Below, piece by piece: positions 1-8,756 of a stretch of 64,000 nt of DNA; position 1 is the stretch's first letter, and each line of letters starts with the position of its first letter. Below the pieces are notes generated by a model. It ran no database searches. It was given only the letters and a program-made list of their open reading frames with translations, and was not told the DNA's origin. This DNA comes from Vibrio ostreae. Its GTDB lineage: Bacteria; Pseudomonadota; Gammaproteobacteria; Enterobacterales; Vibrionaceae. Location of the stretch: assembly GCF_019226825.1 (NCBI RefSeq), contig NZ_CP076643.1, forward strand, positions 248,001-312,000, read 5' to 3'. The position numbers were made by a program, and so were the translations under genes.

Positions 1-123
1 GGCGGTCAATCCGGTCATTCCTCAGCCAGCGAGCGTTTTGCTGGTGAAGAAAATCTTGATACAGACGTCAAACTTGATTTGAATGTGGCTGCAAAGCGTG
101 ATGGAATCAGTTATTACGCTTAA
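1..123 (+). CDS. fliK: Flagellar hook-length control protein FliK, 3' end only
   Basis: The window opens inside a reading frame that runs in frame 1 for 40 codons and stops with TAA at 121-123. The visible tail ends in ...AAKRDGISYYA. It lies directly before fliL, where fliK sits in Vibrio polar-flagellum operons. FliK measures hook length and triggers the export specificity switch through FlhB. The FlhB-binding core lies outside the window, so the call rests on position and on a tail that looks like Vibrio FliK. Confidence 0.75.
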   Translation, partial: GGQSGHSSASERFAGEENLDTDVKLDLNVAAKRDGISYYA

Positions 124-155
124 ACTAAATACAAAATAACGACATAGAGTAAGTT

Positions 156-653
156 ATGGCTGTTGAAGAATTACCTGATGGTGCCCCGAAAAGTAAAAAG
201 AAACTGATGATCATCATCATTGCTGCTGTCGTATTGCTACTGGGCGGCGGTGGTGCGGCTTTCTTCCTGATGGGCTCAGATGGCAGCGAGCAGGCTCAGG
301 AAGAAAGCGCTGAGAAAGTTGAAACTGTCGCTGAGCCGGTCTCTTACGTCAACATTGCCCAGCCGTTTGTGTTTAATGTCAGCGGTGATGCGCGTGAGCG
401 TATGGTGCAAATTAAAGTGCAGCTCATGGTGCGTGGCACTGAAAACGAAGATCAGGCCCGTTACCATTCGCCGTTAGTTGAAAGCACGCTATTAAGTACC
501 TTTGCTTCGGCTACGGTTGAGCAACTGCGCAGCGCCACTGGCCGTATTGACCTGCGCGACCAGGCGACAGACGATATCAAAGCAGCCATGACCAAAGTCG
601 TCGGTAAGCCTGTGATTGAGCGGGTTCTGTTCACTGACTTTGTTATGCAGTAG
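156..653 (+). CDS. fliL: Flagellar basal body-associated protein FliL
   Basis: 165 aa. A short basic N-terminus (KSKKK) is followed by one transmembrane helix at about residues 17-39, an acidic linker, and a periplasmic domain of about 100 residues ending FTDFVMQ, the normal FliL layout. FliL surrounds the stator at the inner membrane and supports torque under load. The ATG at 156 follows GAGTAAG. The gene lies 32 bp after fliK and 7 bp before fliM, so it is co-transcribed with them. Confidence 0.93.
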   Translation: MAVEELPDGAPKSKKKLMIIIIAAVVLLLGGGGAAFFLMGSDGSEQAQEESAEKVETVAEPVSYVNIAQPFVFNVSGDARERMVQIKVQLMVRGTENEDQARYHSPLVESTLLSTFASATVEQLRSATGRIDLRDQATDDIKAAMTKVVGKPVIERVLFTDFVMQ

Positions 654-660
654 GTGACGT

Positions 661-1620
661 GTGACTGATCTATTAAGCCAGGATGAAATCGATGCTCTGC
701 TCCACGGTGTGGACAGTGTCGATGACGTTGAAGAAGAGTTAGATAGCTCCGATACCAGTGCGGTATCTTTCGATTTCTCCTCACAGGATCGGATTGTGCG
801 CGGCCGAATGCCGACCCTGGAGTTGATCAACGAACGCTTTGCCCGTCACCTGCGTATCAGCCTGTTTAATATGCTACGCAAGACCGCAGAAGTGTCGATT
901 AACGGCGTACAGATGATGAAGTTCGGAGAGTATCAGAACACCCTGTACGTACCGACCAGCCTGAATATGGTGCGTTTTCGCCCTTTGAAAGGCACAGCGC
1001 TGGTCACCATGGAGGCACGCCTGGTATTTATCCTGGTGGAAAACTTCTTTGGTGGCGATGGCCGCTATCACGCGCGGATTGAAGGTCGCGAGTTCACCCC
1101 GACCGAACGCCGTGTTATCCAGCTTCTGCTTAAAATTGTATTTGCTGATTACAAAGATGCCTGGGCGCCTGTGATGGGGGTGGAATTCGAGTATCTCGAT
1201 TCGGAAGTGAACCCGAGCATGGCCAACATCGTCAGCCCGACCGAAGTGATTGTGGTCAGTTCGTTTCATATTGAAGTGGATGGCGGCGGCGGTGATTTTC
1301 ACATAGTGATGCCGTACTCCATGGTGGAACCGATTCGGGAACTGCTGGATGCCGGTGTGCAGTCAGACAAGATGGAAACCGACGTACGCTGGAGCTCGGC
1401 ACTGCGTGAAGAAATTATGGATGTCCCGGTCAATTTCCGCGTCAACCTGCTGGAGCAGGATCTGGCGCTGCGTGACCTGATGGAACTGCAGGTCGGCGAT
1501 ATTATCCCGATCAATATGCCCAAACATGCCACCATGTTTGTCGAAGAGTTGCCGACCTACCGGGTTAAGATGGGACGCTCGGGCGATAAACTGGCAGTGC
1601 AGGTATCGGAAAAAAATTAA
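661..1620 (+). CDS. fliM: Flagellar motor switch protein FliM, C-terminus truncated by a frameshift
   Basis: GTG start at 661 preceded by TAGGTGAC; 319 aa as read. The N-terminal LLSQDEIDALL segment is the CheY-P binding peptide. A CheC-like middle domain follows, then the FliN-like C-terminal domain from about residue 245. The frame stops at 1618-1620 just after an A7 run (1610-1616). With one A fewer the frame continues for 36 more codons to 1729, close to the fliN start and with typical Vibrio FliM tail sequence. The two folded domains are intact; only the acidic tail is lost. This is either a consensus error in a homopolymer or a real indel. Confidence 0.9.
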   Translation: MTDLLSQDEIDALLHGVDSVDDVEEELDSSDTSAVSFDFSSQDRIVRGRMPTLELINERFARHLRISLFNMLRKTAEVSINGVQMMKFGEYQNTLYVPTSLNMVRFRPLKGTALVTMEARLVFILVENFFGGDGRYHARIEGREFTPTERRVIQLLLKIVFADYKDAWAPVMGVEFEYLDSEVNPSMANIVSPTEVIVVSSFHIEVDGGGGDFHIVMPYSMVEPIRELLDAGVQSDKMETDVRWSSALREEIMDVPVNFRVNLLEQDLALRDLMELQVGDIIPINMPKHATMFVEELPTYRVKMGRSGDKLAVQVSEKN

Positions 1621-1729
1621 ACGCCCGGATGTGGTAAAGACCGATCTCGCTTTCTTTGGTAAGGACATTATTGCCGAGCTGGAAGATGACGAGGAGGATG
1701 ATGAAATGACGCTGGACAAGAATAGGTAA
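1616..1729 (+). pseudogene. fliM: Out-of-frame 3' end of fliM
   Basis: Read in the +1 frame from 1616 this stretch encodes IKRPDVVKTDLAFFGK followed by an acidic tail, with TAA at 1727-1729, 5 bp before fliN. It is the natural end of FliM, separated from the body of the gene by one extra A in the A7 run at 1610-1616. It has no start codon or ribosome binding site of its own, so it is not a separate gene. Confidence 0.85.
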
Positions 1730-1734
1730 CAAAG

Positions 1735-2145
1735 ATGTCAAAATCAGAAGATCAAAAGCTTGCAGACGAGTGGGCTGCGGCACTGGGGGAAGACCCGAAT
1801 GCGCCAGACGTTGATGTCGATGAGATTCTGGCGGCGCCACTGGATGAGTTGAAAGATAGTGCTCAGCCTATTTCAGATGATGAGCGGCGCAAACTGGATA
1901 CCATTATGGATATCCCGGTCACCATTTCGATGGAAGTGGGGCGCTCTAAGATCAGTATCCGAAACCTGCTGCAACTTAACCAGGGCTCGGTCGTCGAGCT
2001 GGATCGCATCGCCGGTGAATCGCTGGATGTCATGGTAAACGGCACTCTGATAGCCCATGGCGAGGTGGTGGTCGTGAATGATAAGTTTGGTATCCGTCTG
2101 ACCGATGTGATCAGCCAGACTGAACGCATTAAGAAACTGAGATAG
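1735..2145 (+). CDS. fliN: Flagellar motor switch protein FliN
   Basis: 136 aa. An acidic N-terminal half (EDPNAPDVDVDEI) leads into a SpoA/FliN domain at about residues 60-132 with the typical IPVTISMEVGRSKISIRNLL and GVRLTDVIS-like segments (here GIRLTDVIS). FliN forms the base of the C-ring with FliM and docks the FliH-FliI export ATPase. The length is normal for the family. It starts 5 bp after the restored fliM end and stops 3 bp before fliO. Confidence 0.95.
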   Translation: MSKSEDQKLADEWAAALGEDPNAPDVDVDEILAAPLDELKDSAQPISDDERRKLDTIMDIPVTISMEVGRSKISIRNLLQLNQGSVVELDRIAGESLDVMVNGTLIAHGEVVVVNDKFGIRLTDVISQTERIKKLR

Positions 2146-2148
2146 CTT

Positions 2149-2538
2149 ATGAAAAAGCTCATAAGCCTGGCGCTGTTTTCGACCCCGGCATTGGCGGTGG
2201 AGAATAATCAACTGGACCTGGCGACCACGCTGGGTTCTTTGATTTTTGTCATCGCGCTGATTCTGGCCATGGCCTGGATGCTCAAACGTATGCGGGTCCC
2301 CGCGTTTGGTCAGCAGAAAGGACTGAGTGTGATCAGGCAACTGGCCGTCGGAACCAAAGAGCGGGTGATGATAGTACAGGCGGGGGAAGAGCAGTTCCTG
2401 ATAGGGGTAACCGCGCAATCTGTTCAACTGATCTCAAAACTGGACAAGCCACTCCAGCCACAGGAGACGGAAGCGGCTTCTTTTACTAATCAACTGACCC
2501 AGCTACTGAAAAAACATGATAATAAACCCTCTGTTTAA
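2149..2538 (+). CDS. fliO: Flagellar biosynthetic protein FliO
   Basis: 129 aa. An N-terminal signal-like helix (about residues 1-16) is followed by a transmembrane helix at about 28-47 and a cytoplasmic domain with the conserved [16 protein letters not shown] segment. FliO is a scaffold that helps FliP assemble into the FliPQR export gate. Its last 23 bp overlap the start of fliP in another frame, suggesting translational coupling. Confidence 0.92.
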   Translation: MKKLISLALFSTPALAVENNQLDLATTLGSLIFVIALILAMAWMLKRMRVPAFGQQKGLSVIRQLAVGTKERVMIVQAGEEQFLIGVTAQSVQLISKLDKPLQPQETEAASFTNQLTQLLKKHDNKPSV

Positions 2539-3415
2539 GCGCTTGCCCGAGCGGCTGTCCTGGATAGCTGTGCTTATGTGGTTGTCTGCACTGCTGTTTG
2601 CGCCGTTGGCCAGTGCACAGCAGGAACTGGAAACCCCCATCCCTGCCACCGCCGCCGGCGCTGAAAATGTGACGGTTTCGGCGATGGAACGCGAGCAGGG
2701 GGCGGCCCGGACGATGGCGCTGGGCTCAAGCAGTGGCGGCGGGGGCATTCCTGCCTTTACCATGACGACAACTGCCGATGGCGGCGAGGAATACTCGGTC
2801 AATCTGCAGATCCTGGCCCTGATGACCATGCTCGGCTTCTTGCCGGCCATGGTCATTCTGATGACCTCGTTTACCCGTATCGTCGTGGTAATGTCGATTC
2901 TGCGTCAGGCGATGGGGCTGCAGCAGACGCCGTCCAACCAGGTGATTATCGGCATTGCTGTGTTTCTGACCTTTTTTATCATGTCACCGGTTCTCAACCG
3001 CATTAATGACCAGGCCGTACAGCCTTACCTCAATGAACAGATCACCGCCCGGCAGGCTTTTGATTTGGCTCAGGAGCCGATGAAAGATTTTATGCTCAAG
3101 CAGACCCGGGTGAAAGATCTCGAGACCTTCGTCAATATTTCAGGATCTGAGGCGCAGAATCCTGAGGATGTCTCTATGGCCGTGCTGATCCCGGCTTTCA
3201 TTACTTCTGAACTTAAAACGGCTTTCCAAATCGGCTTTATGCTGTTTTTGCCGTTCTTAATCATCGATTTGGTCGTTGCTTCGGTACTGATGGCGATGGG
3301 TATGATGATGTTGTCGCCGATGATTGTTTCGTTACCGTTTAAACTGATGCTGTTTGTGCTGGTGGATGGATGGAATCTGATTCTGTCAACCCTGGCGGGC
3401 AGTTTTGCCTTATAG
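2516..3415 (+). CDS. fliP: Flagellar export gate protein FliP
   Basis: 299 aa. A long N-terminal signal segment (about residues 1-34, ending ASA-QQ) is followed by a Gly/Ser-rich linker. The FliP core then runs from about residue 95 with several transmembrane helices and conserved [16 protein letters not shown] and MGMMMLSP motifs. FliP builds the central pore of the type III export gate with FliQ and FliR. The start overlaps fliO and the stop is 12 bp before fliQ. Somewhat longer than enterobacterial FliP because of the linker. Confidence 0.95.
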   Translation: MIINPLFKRLPERLSWIAVLMWLSALLFAPLASAQQELETPIPATAAGAENVTVSAMEREQGAARTMALGSSSGGGGIPAFTMTTTADGGEEYSVNLQILALMTMLGFLPAMVILMTSFTRIVVVMSILRQAMGLQQTPSNQVIIGIAVFLTFFIMSPVLNRINDQAVQPYLNEQITARQAFDLAQEPMKDFMLKQTRVKDLETFVNISGSEAQNPEDVSMAVLIPAFITSELKTAFQIGFMLFLPFLIIDLVVASVLMAMGMMMLSPMIVSLPFKLMLFVLVDGWNLILSTLAGSFAL

Positions 3416-3427
3416 CAGGAGCATTGA

Positions 3428-3697
3428 ATGACACCAGAAGTCTTTGTCGAGCTGTTTCGTGATGCGCTGTGGATGGTCCTGATTATGGTCTGTGCCATCA
3501 TAGTGCCGAGCCTGCTGATTGGTCTGGTGGTGGCGATATTTCAGGCCGCAACCTCCATTAACGAACAGACGCTGAGTTTTTTGCCGCGTCTTATCGTGAC
3601 TTTGCTGGCACTGATGGCGTTTGCGCACTGGATGACGCAAATGCTGATGGAATACTTTTATTCCATCGTTGAGCGCCTGCCTCAGGTGCTGTATTAG
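3428..3697 (+). CDS. fliQ: Flagellar export gate protein FliQ
   Basis: 89 aa with two transmembrane helices (about residues 14-38 and 52-75) and the family signature NEQTLSFLPRL between them. The start at 3428 is preceded by AGCAGGAGCATTGA, a good ribosome binding site. FliQ packs around FliP in the export gate. Length is standard and it sits between fliP and fliR. Confidence 0.95.
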   Translation: MTPEVFVELFRDALWMVLIMVCAIIVPSLLIGLVVAIFQAATSINEQTLSFLPRLIVTLLALMAFAHWMTQMLMEYFYSIVERLPQVLY

Positions 3698-3705
3698 GCT
3701 GGCGT

Positions 3706-4488
3706 ATGGAATATCCTGCCAGCGTCGTCCTCGATTTTATCGCCAACTATTTTTGGCCCTATACCCGCATTTCAGCCATGCTGATGGTGATGAGTGTCAC
3801 CGGGGCGCGATTTGTTTCCACTCGTATCCGGCTTTATCTCGGTCTGGCGATTACCTTTGCCGTTATGCCCGCTATCCCAGCGGTTCCTGCTGATCTGCAA
3901 CTGCTCTCTTTTCAGGGTTTTATGACCACGCTGGAGCAGTTGATCATCGGAGTGGCGATGGGTATGGTGACCCAGTTTATGGTACAGACCTTTGTGATGC
4001 TGGGCCAAATTCTCGGTATGCAGGCGAGTTTGGGTTTTGCTTCCATGGTCGATCCTGCCAACGGTCAGAATACGCCGCTGCTTGGTCAGCTGTTTATGTT
4101 TCTGGTTACCCTGTTTTTTCTTGCCACCGATGGACATCTGAAAATGATCCAGCTGCTGGTGATGAGTTTTAAAAGTCTGCCGATTGGCAGTGGATCGCTC
4201 ACCGCGGTTGATTTTCGCGAGCTGGCGTTGTGGCTCGGGACCATGTTTAAAGTGGCCCTTAGTATGTCACTGTCAGGCATCATCGCTCTGCTGACGGTCA
4301 ACTTATCCTTCGGGGTGATGACCCGCGCTGCGCCGCAGCTGAATATCTTTTCACTCGGTTTTGCCTTTGCGCTGATGGTCGGCTTGCTGCTGTGCTGGTA
4401 TATCATCAGCGGGCTCTATACTCATTATGATCTGTACTGGAATCAGGGCGAACAGCAGGTGTGCAGCCTGATCCGGTTAACATGTTAA
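3706..4488 (+). CDS. fliR: Flagellar export gate protein FliR
   Basis: 260 aa multi-pass membrane protein with about six hydrophobic segments. It carries the conserved GFASMVDPANGQNTPLLGQL loop near residues 107-126 and the RAAPQLNIFSLGF segment near 207. FliR completes the FliP5-Q4-R1 export gate and contacts FlhB. It starts 8 bp after fliQ and ends 24 bp before flhB. Length is normal and the frame is intact. Confidence 0.95.
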   Translation: MEYPASVVLDFIANYFWPYTRISAMLMVMSVTGARFVSTRIRLYLGLAITFAVMPAIPAVPADLQLLSFQGFMTTLEQLIIGVAMGMVTQFMVQTFVMLGQILGMQASLGFASMVDPANGQNTPLLGQLFMFLVTLFFLATDGHLKMIQLLVMSFKSLPIGSGSLTAVDFRELALWLGTMFKVALSMSLSGIIALLTVNLSFGVMTRAAPQLNIFSLGFAFALMVGLLLCWYIISGLYTHYDLYWNQGEQQVCSLIRLTC

Positions 4489-4512
4489 TTCACGGCGTGT
4501 CAGGAGGCTGAA

Positions 4513-5644
4513 TTGGCAGAATCAGACGGACAAGAAAGGACCGAAGACGCCACCCCCCGACGGTTGCAACAGGCGCGAGAAAAAGGCCAGGTTGCCCGGT
4601 CGAAGGAGCTGGCGTCTGTGTCGGTACTGGTGGTCGGCGCTTTATCTCTGATGTGGTTCGGAAAGTCGATGGCCAGCGGTTTGCTGACTGCGATGGGGCG
4701 GCTTTTTAACCTCAGCCGGGAAGAGATTTTTGACGTCAACAAACTGTTCGACATCATTTCTGGTGTGCTGGTGCAGCTGCTGATGCCGCTGCTGCTTATT
4801 CTGGTGACGTTATTTATTGCGGCGCTGATTGGTGCAGCCGGCGTCGGCGGGATCAGTTTCTCAGCCGAAGCTGCGATGCCAAAATTATCCAAGATGAATC
4901 CGCTCAGTGGTATCAAGCGCATGTTTGGCATGCAGAGCTGGGTTGAGCTGATCAAATCGATTCTCAAAGTACTGCTGGTGGCCGGGATGGCGTTTTATCT
5001 GATTGAAGCGTCGAAACAAGATCTGTTTCAGCTCAGTCTGGATGTCTTTCCGCAAAATATTTTTCATGCCCTGGATATTCTGCTTAATTTTGTCTTGCTG
5101 ATCAGCTGTTCACTGCTGGTGGTGGTGGCGATCGATATTCCGTTTCCAGATCTGGCAACACGCCAATCAGTTGAAAATGACCAAGCAGGAAGTCAAAGAC
5201 GAATACAAAGACACCGAAGGTAAACCTGAGGTGAAAGGACGGATTCGGATGCTGCAACGCGAGGCTGTGCAGCGGCGTATGATGGCTGATGTACCGCAGG
5301 CGGATGTTATTATTACCAACCCGGATCACTTCTCGGTTGCGCTGCGTTATACACAAAACCGCGACCGGGCGCCGGTGGTGATAGCGAAAGGGGTTGATCA
5401 CCTCGCCCTGAAAATTCGTGAAGTGGCACGGGAGCATGACATTATGATCGTGCCGGCTCCGCCCTTAGCGCGGGCTTTGTATCATACCACTGAACTGGAA
5501 CAGGAAATTCCTGACGGATTGTTTGTTGCTGTGGCCCAGGTACTGGCTTATGTGTTCCAACTGAAACAATATCGGCGTAAAGGTGGCGAACGACCTAAAC
5601 TGAAAGAAGAGAATATGCCGATACCGGATGAGATGAGGTACTAA
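4513..5644 (+). pseudogene. flhB: Flagellar export switch protein FlhB, split by a one-base frameshift
   Basis: TTG start at 4513 behind AGGAGG. The first frame (4513-5223) carries the N-terminal DGQERTEDATPRR segment and four membrane helices, then leaves the family after IDIPF at about residue 211. The normal sequence (QIWQHANQLKMTKQEVKDE) is found in the next frame and continues to TAA at 5642-5644. One surplus C in TTTCCAGA (5146-5147) explains the break. With it removed the protein is about 376 aa, a normal length. The autocleavage site reads NPDH (Asn codon 5318-5320, residue 269 after correction) rather than the usual NPTH. FlhB switches export from rod/hook to filament substrates. Confidence 0.88.
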
Positions 5645-5701
5645 AGGGCTATGACTCACAGGTTAAGCCATAGCTATTCAGAATTATTTTTTGCTGACTG
5701 A

Positions 5702-6256
5702 CTATTTTTCTGGGACTGACAGCAGAACCAGTAGTGCACCGGCACCGCCAAATTCCAGCGGCGCCTGGTGGAAAGCCATCACATCCGGATGCTGGGCCAG
5801 CCACAATGGCACCTTCTGTTTGAGAATGTGTTTACCAATGCCGTGTTGGACGCAGGCACAGTGGGTACCTTCTTTGATACAGTAGGCGATCATGGCGCCA
5901 AGCTCACGTTTGGCTTCCTGTTGCGTCATGCCATGCATGTCGAGGAAAACATCCGGCACATAGACTCCGCGTCGCAGACGTTTGACCTCGTATTTGGACA
6001 CATCGCTGCGCGCGTAACGAGTCGGCCCCTCTTCACTGAGCAGGGGGACGAACTCATCGGAAAAGTAGAAATCGTTGTCGCGGGCTTCACGCGCGGTACG
6101 ACGGGTTTCTTTTTGTTTAGGATTTCTGTTTGGCTCCTGGATTATGGTATCCTGCGCCAACTTTTTAACGCCCTTTACTGCATCCTGAAATAAAGCGAAA
6201 TCGTCATCGGTGTCGACTTCATAGTTGTCGTTGAATTCGGTCTCTTTTTTGCTCAT
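5702..6256 (-). CDS. smrB: Ribosome rescue endonuclease SmrB
   Basis: 184 aa. A charged N-terminal region is followed by a C-terminal Smr domain at about residues 100-180 with the LDMHGMTQQEA (DxH) and HGIGKHILK motifs. SmrB cleaves mRNA between collided ribosomes in E. coli. It is divergent from prmB, with 64 bp between the two starts, and convergent with flhB, matching the Vibrio order. I see no clear terminator in 5645-5701. Confidence 0.92.
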   Translation of the reverse strand: MSKKETEFNDNYEVDTDDDFALFQDAVKGVKKLAQDTIIQEPNRNPKQKETRRTAREARDNDFYFSDEFVPLLSEEGPTRYARSDVSKYEVKRLRRGVYVPDVFLDMHGMTQQEAKRELGAMIAYCIKEGTHCACVQHGIGKHILKQKVPLWLAQHPDVMAFHQAPLEFGGAGALLVLLSVPEK

Positions 6257-6320
6257 TTGGGATTAGATAATCTGTTATAAATCGAAATTGGCAGTATTGT
6301 AGCGCTTTTCGGAGGCAAGT

Positions 6321-7253
6321 TTGGATAAGATTTTTGTAGAAGAGGCGGTTTCAGAGCTGCATACGCTTCAAGATATGATTCGTTGGACGGTGAGTCGCTT
6401 TAACGCTGCGAACTTATTTTATGGTCACGGTACCGACAATGCGTGGGATGAAGCGGTTCAACTGATCCTGCCAACCCTTTATTTACCGATTGATGTGCCT
6501 CCTCATGTGTTGAACTCACGCCTGACGACCAGCGAGCGTTTGCGTGTGGTTGAGCGTGTGGTGATGCGGATTAAAGATCGCACCCCGGTGGCTTACCTGA
6601 CCAATAAAGCCTGGTTCTGCGGCCTGGAATTTTTTGTTGATGAGCGGGTGCTGGTGCCACGTTCACCGATTGGTGAGCTGATTCAGGCTCAGTTTGAACC
6701 TTGGCTGGTAGAAGAGCCGCAACGTATCATGGATATGTGTACCGGCAGTGGCTGTATCGCAATTGCCTGTGCACACGCATTCCCTGATGCAGAAGTGGAT
6801 GCGATTGATATTTCGGCGGCAGCGCTGGAAGTGGCTGAGCAAAATATCCAGGACCACGGACTGGAACAGCAAGTGTACCCGATTCGTTCTGACCTGTTCC
6901 GCGATCTGCCAAAAGAGCAGTACGATGTGATTGTCACCAACCCACCATATGTGGATGAAGAAGACATGAACAGTCTGCCGGATGAGTTCCGTCACGAGCC
7001 TGAACTGGGTCTGGCGGCCGGAACCGACGGCCTTAAACTGGTGCGCCGTATTCTGGCGAATGCCCCGAATTACCTGACTGAGAAAGGTATTTTGATCTGT
7101 GAAGTGGGTAACTCGATGATTCACATGATGGAGCAGTACCCGGAGATCCCATTTACCTGGATTGAGTTTGAAAATGGTGGTCACGGCGTATTCATGCTGA
7201 CCCGCGATCAGCTGCTGGCGTGTGCCGATGAGTTTGCACTCTATCTGGATTAA
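6321..7253 (+). CDS. prmB: 50S ribosomal protein L3 glutamine methyltransferase PrmB
   Basis: 310 aa. Rossmann-fold SAM methyltransferase with motif I DMCTGSG at residues 138-144 and the Gln/Asn-methylating NPPY motif at 207-210, preceded by an N-terminal helical domain. It N5-methylates a glutamine of ribosomal protein L3. The start is TTG at 6321, supported by GGAGG at 6311-6315 five bases upstream. It ends before a strong terminator. Confidence 0.93.
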   Translation: MDKIFVEEAVSELHTLQDMIRWTVSRFNAANLFYGHGTDNAWDEAVQLILPTLYLPIDVPPHVLNSRLTTSERLRVVERVVMRIKDRTPVAYLTNKAWFCGLEFFVDERVLVPRSPIGELIQAQFEPWLVEEPQRIMDMCTGSGCIAIACAHAFPDAEVDAIDISAAALEVAEQNIQDHGLEQQVYPIRSDLFRDLPKEQYDVIVTNPPYVDEEDMNSLPDEFRHEPELGLAAGTDGLKLVRRILANAPNYLTEKGILICEVGNSMIHMMEQYPEIPFTWIEFENGGHGVFMLTRDQLLACADEFALYLD

Positions 7254-7293
7254 CCAGCACTGAGCTGTATACATAGTTAAGACAGTTGTCTAG

Positions 7294-7323
7294 AACACCG
7301 GCTTTGCAGCCGGTGTTTTTTTA
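7294..7323 (+). terminator. Rho-independent terminator after prmB
   Basis: Stem AACACCGGC / GCCGGTGTT with a 6-nt loop (7294-7317) followed by a T run. It ends prmB transcription. Confidence 0.9.
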
Positions 7324-7391
7324 TCTTTTTAATGGCTGATCGTATGTAAATCAGTGGATTGGAAAGGTGATGCCCATTTTAGGGAGAAAGA

Positions 7392-7408
7392 TTGCACAAA
7401 TTGTGCAA
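7392..7408. promoter_or_regulatory. Perfect 17-bp palindrome upstream of aroC
   Basis: TTGCACAA-A-TTGTGCAA, eight-base arms around one central base, 112 bp before the aroC start. Its size and symmetry suit a dimeric repressor or activator. I cannot match it to a named consensus. It could instead be a chance palindrome. Confidence 0.5.
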
Positions 7409-7519
7409 GCTTAGGCTTTACATCAAATCGTAATAAAGCGACTATGATTCCACGAAGAATAGTAATGAGTGCTGCGGGCGTCGCGTTCAACGTGCGCAGC
7501 AAGCTAATTTGAGGACATA

Positions 7520-8605
7520 ATGGCAGGAAACAGTATCGGACAACATTTCCGGGTAACGACATTCGGAGAAAGTCACGGTATCGCACTGGGATGTATCGTA
7601 GACGGTTGCCCTCCGGGGTTAGAAATCAGTGAAGCAGATCTGCAGGTCGACTTAGATCGTCGTCGTCCGGGCACATCGCGTTATACCACGCAGCGCCGCG
7701 AAGCGGATGAAGTAAAGATTTTGTCGGGTGTGTTTGAAGGTAAAACGACCGGCACTTCGATTGGTCTGCTGATTGAAAATACCGATCAACGTTCCAAAGA
7801 TTATTCCGACATTAAAGATAAGTTCCGTCCGGGACACGCTGACTATACCTACCATCAGAAATATGGGGTGCGTGATTATCGTGGCGGTGGCCGCTCATCG
7901 GCTCGCGAAACCGCGATGCGTGTTGCCGCCGGTGGTATTGCCAAGAAATACCTCAAACAGGAATTTGGCATCGAGATCCGAGCTTATCTGGCACAGATGG
8001 GCGATGTTGCGATCGATAAAGTGGACTGGAACGAAATCGATAACAATGCGTTCTTCTGTCCTGATGTCGATAAAGTGGAGGCTTTTGACCAACTGATTCG
8101 CGATCTGAAAAAAGAAGGCGATTCGATTGGTGCCAAAATTCAGGTTGTTGCCACCAACGTACCGGTTGGTCTTGGTGAGCCGGTATTTGACCGTCTGGAT
8201 GCAGACATTGCGCATGCACTGATGAGCATCAATGCGGTCAAAGGGGTGGAAATCGGCGATGGTTTTGATGTAGTGCAGCAAAAGGGCAGTGAGCATCGTG
8301 ATCCACTGACTCCGCAGGGTTTCAGCTCTAACCATGCTGGCGGTATTCTGGGCGGTATCTCAACCGGCCAGGACTTAGTGGCGAATATCGCGCTGAAACC
8401 GACCTCGAGCATTACGGTTCCGGGCGATACCATTACCCGTACCGGTGAGCCAACTCAGCTGATCACTAAAGGTCGTCACGATCCTTGTGTCGGTATCCGT
8501 GCGGTACCGATTGCCGAAGCCATGCTGGCGATTGTGGTTCTTGACCATCTGCTGCGTCATCGCGGGCAGAATTTTGGTGTCACCACTGACACTCCGGTTA
8601 TCTGA
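7520..8605 (+). CDS. aroC: Chorismate synthase
   Basis: 361 aa, the usual length. It converts 5-enolpyruvylshikimate-3-phosphate to chorismate using reduced FMN, the last shared step of aromatic biosynthesis. Signature motifs are GESHG near the N-terminus, [20 protein letters not shown] and the C-terminal GRHDPCVG. The ATG at 7520 follows TTGAGGACATA. A hairpin with a GCTGCG/CGCAGC base at 7471-7500 lies just before the ribosome binding site and may affect translation. Confidence 0.97.
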   Translation: MAGNSIGQHFRVTTFGESHGIALGCIVDGCPPGLEISEADLQVDLDRRRPGTSRYTTQRREADEVKILSGVFEGKTTGTSIGLLIENTDQRSKDYSDIKDKFRPGHADYTYHQKYGVRDYRGGGRSSARETAMRVAAGGIAKKYLKQEFGIEIRAYLAQMGDVAIDKVDWNEIDNNAFFCPDVDKVEAFDQLIRDLKKEGDSIGAKIQVVATNVPVGLGEPVFDRLDADIAHALMSINAVKGVEIGDGFDVVQQKGSEHRDPLTPQGFSSNHAGGILGGISTGQDLVANIALKPTSSITVPGDTITRTGEPTQLITKGRHDPCVGIRAVPIAEAMLAIVVLDHLLRHRGQNFGVTTDTPVI

Positions 8606-8625
8606 TAATCCGAGCTCTTCACCCC

Positions 8626-8654
8626 AAAAACGCCCTCATGTGAGGGCGTTTTTG
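8626..8654 (+). terminator. Terminator after aroC
   Basis: AAAAACGCCCTCA / TGAGGGCGTTTTT hairpin with a very short loop and a T run. Confidence 0.9.
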
Positions 8655-8756
8655 TTGGTGCAGAGCCCAGGTTGTCACACGCTGGCTGATTGCACTTTAC
8701 CCGCCGCGAAAAAATCGCCAAAATGCGCGCTGTCGATGACTGTTAACCTTAATCTT

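Noticed and set aside
1609..1620. Programmed ribosomal frameshifting in fliM
   Set aside because: The A7 run could slip, but a +1 shift is needed, no stimulatory structure was seen, and FliM is not known to use recoding. An indel or read error is simpler.
1873..2427. 184-codon minus-strand frame over fliN and fliO
   Set aside because: Both plus-strand genes are clear; the antisense product is His/Gln/Arg-rich without any motif.
5645..5701. Terminator between flhB and smrB
   Set aside because: A GGCTATG/CATAGCT pairing exists, but it is short, with no T run on either strand.
8487..8756. Upstream extension of the epmC frame into aroC
   Set aside because: The extra residues overlap aroC out of frame and do not match EpmC, which begins near 8757.
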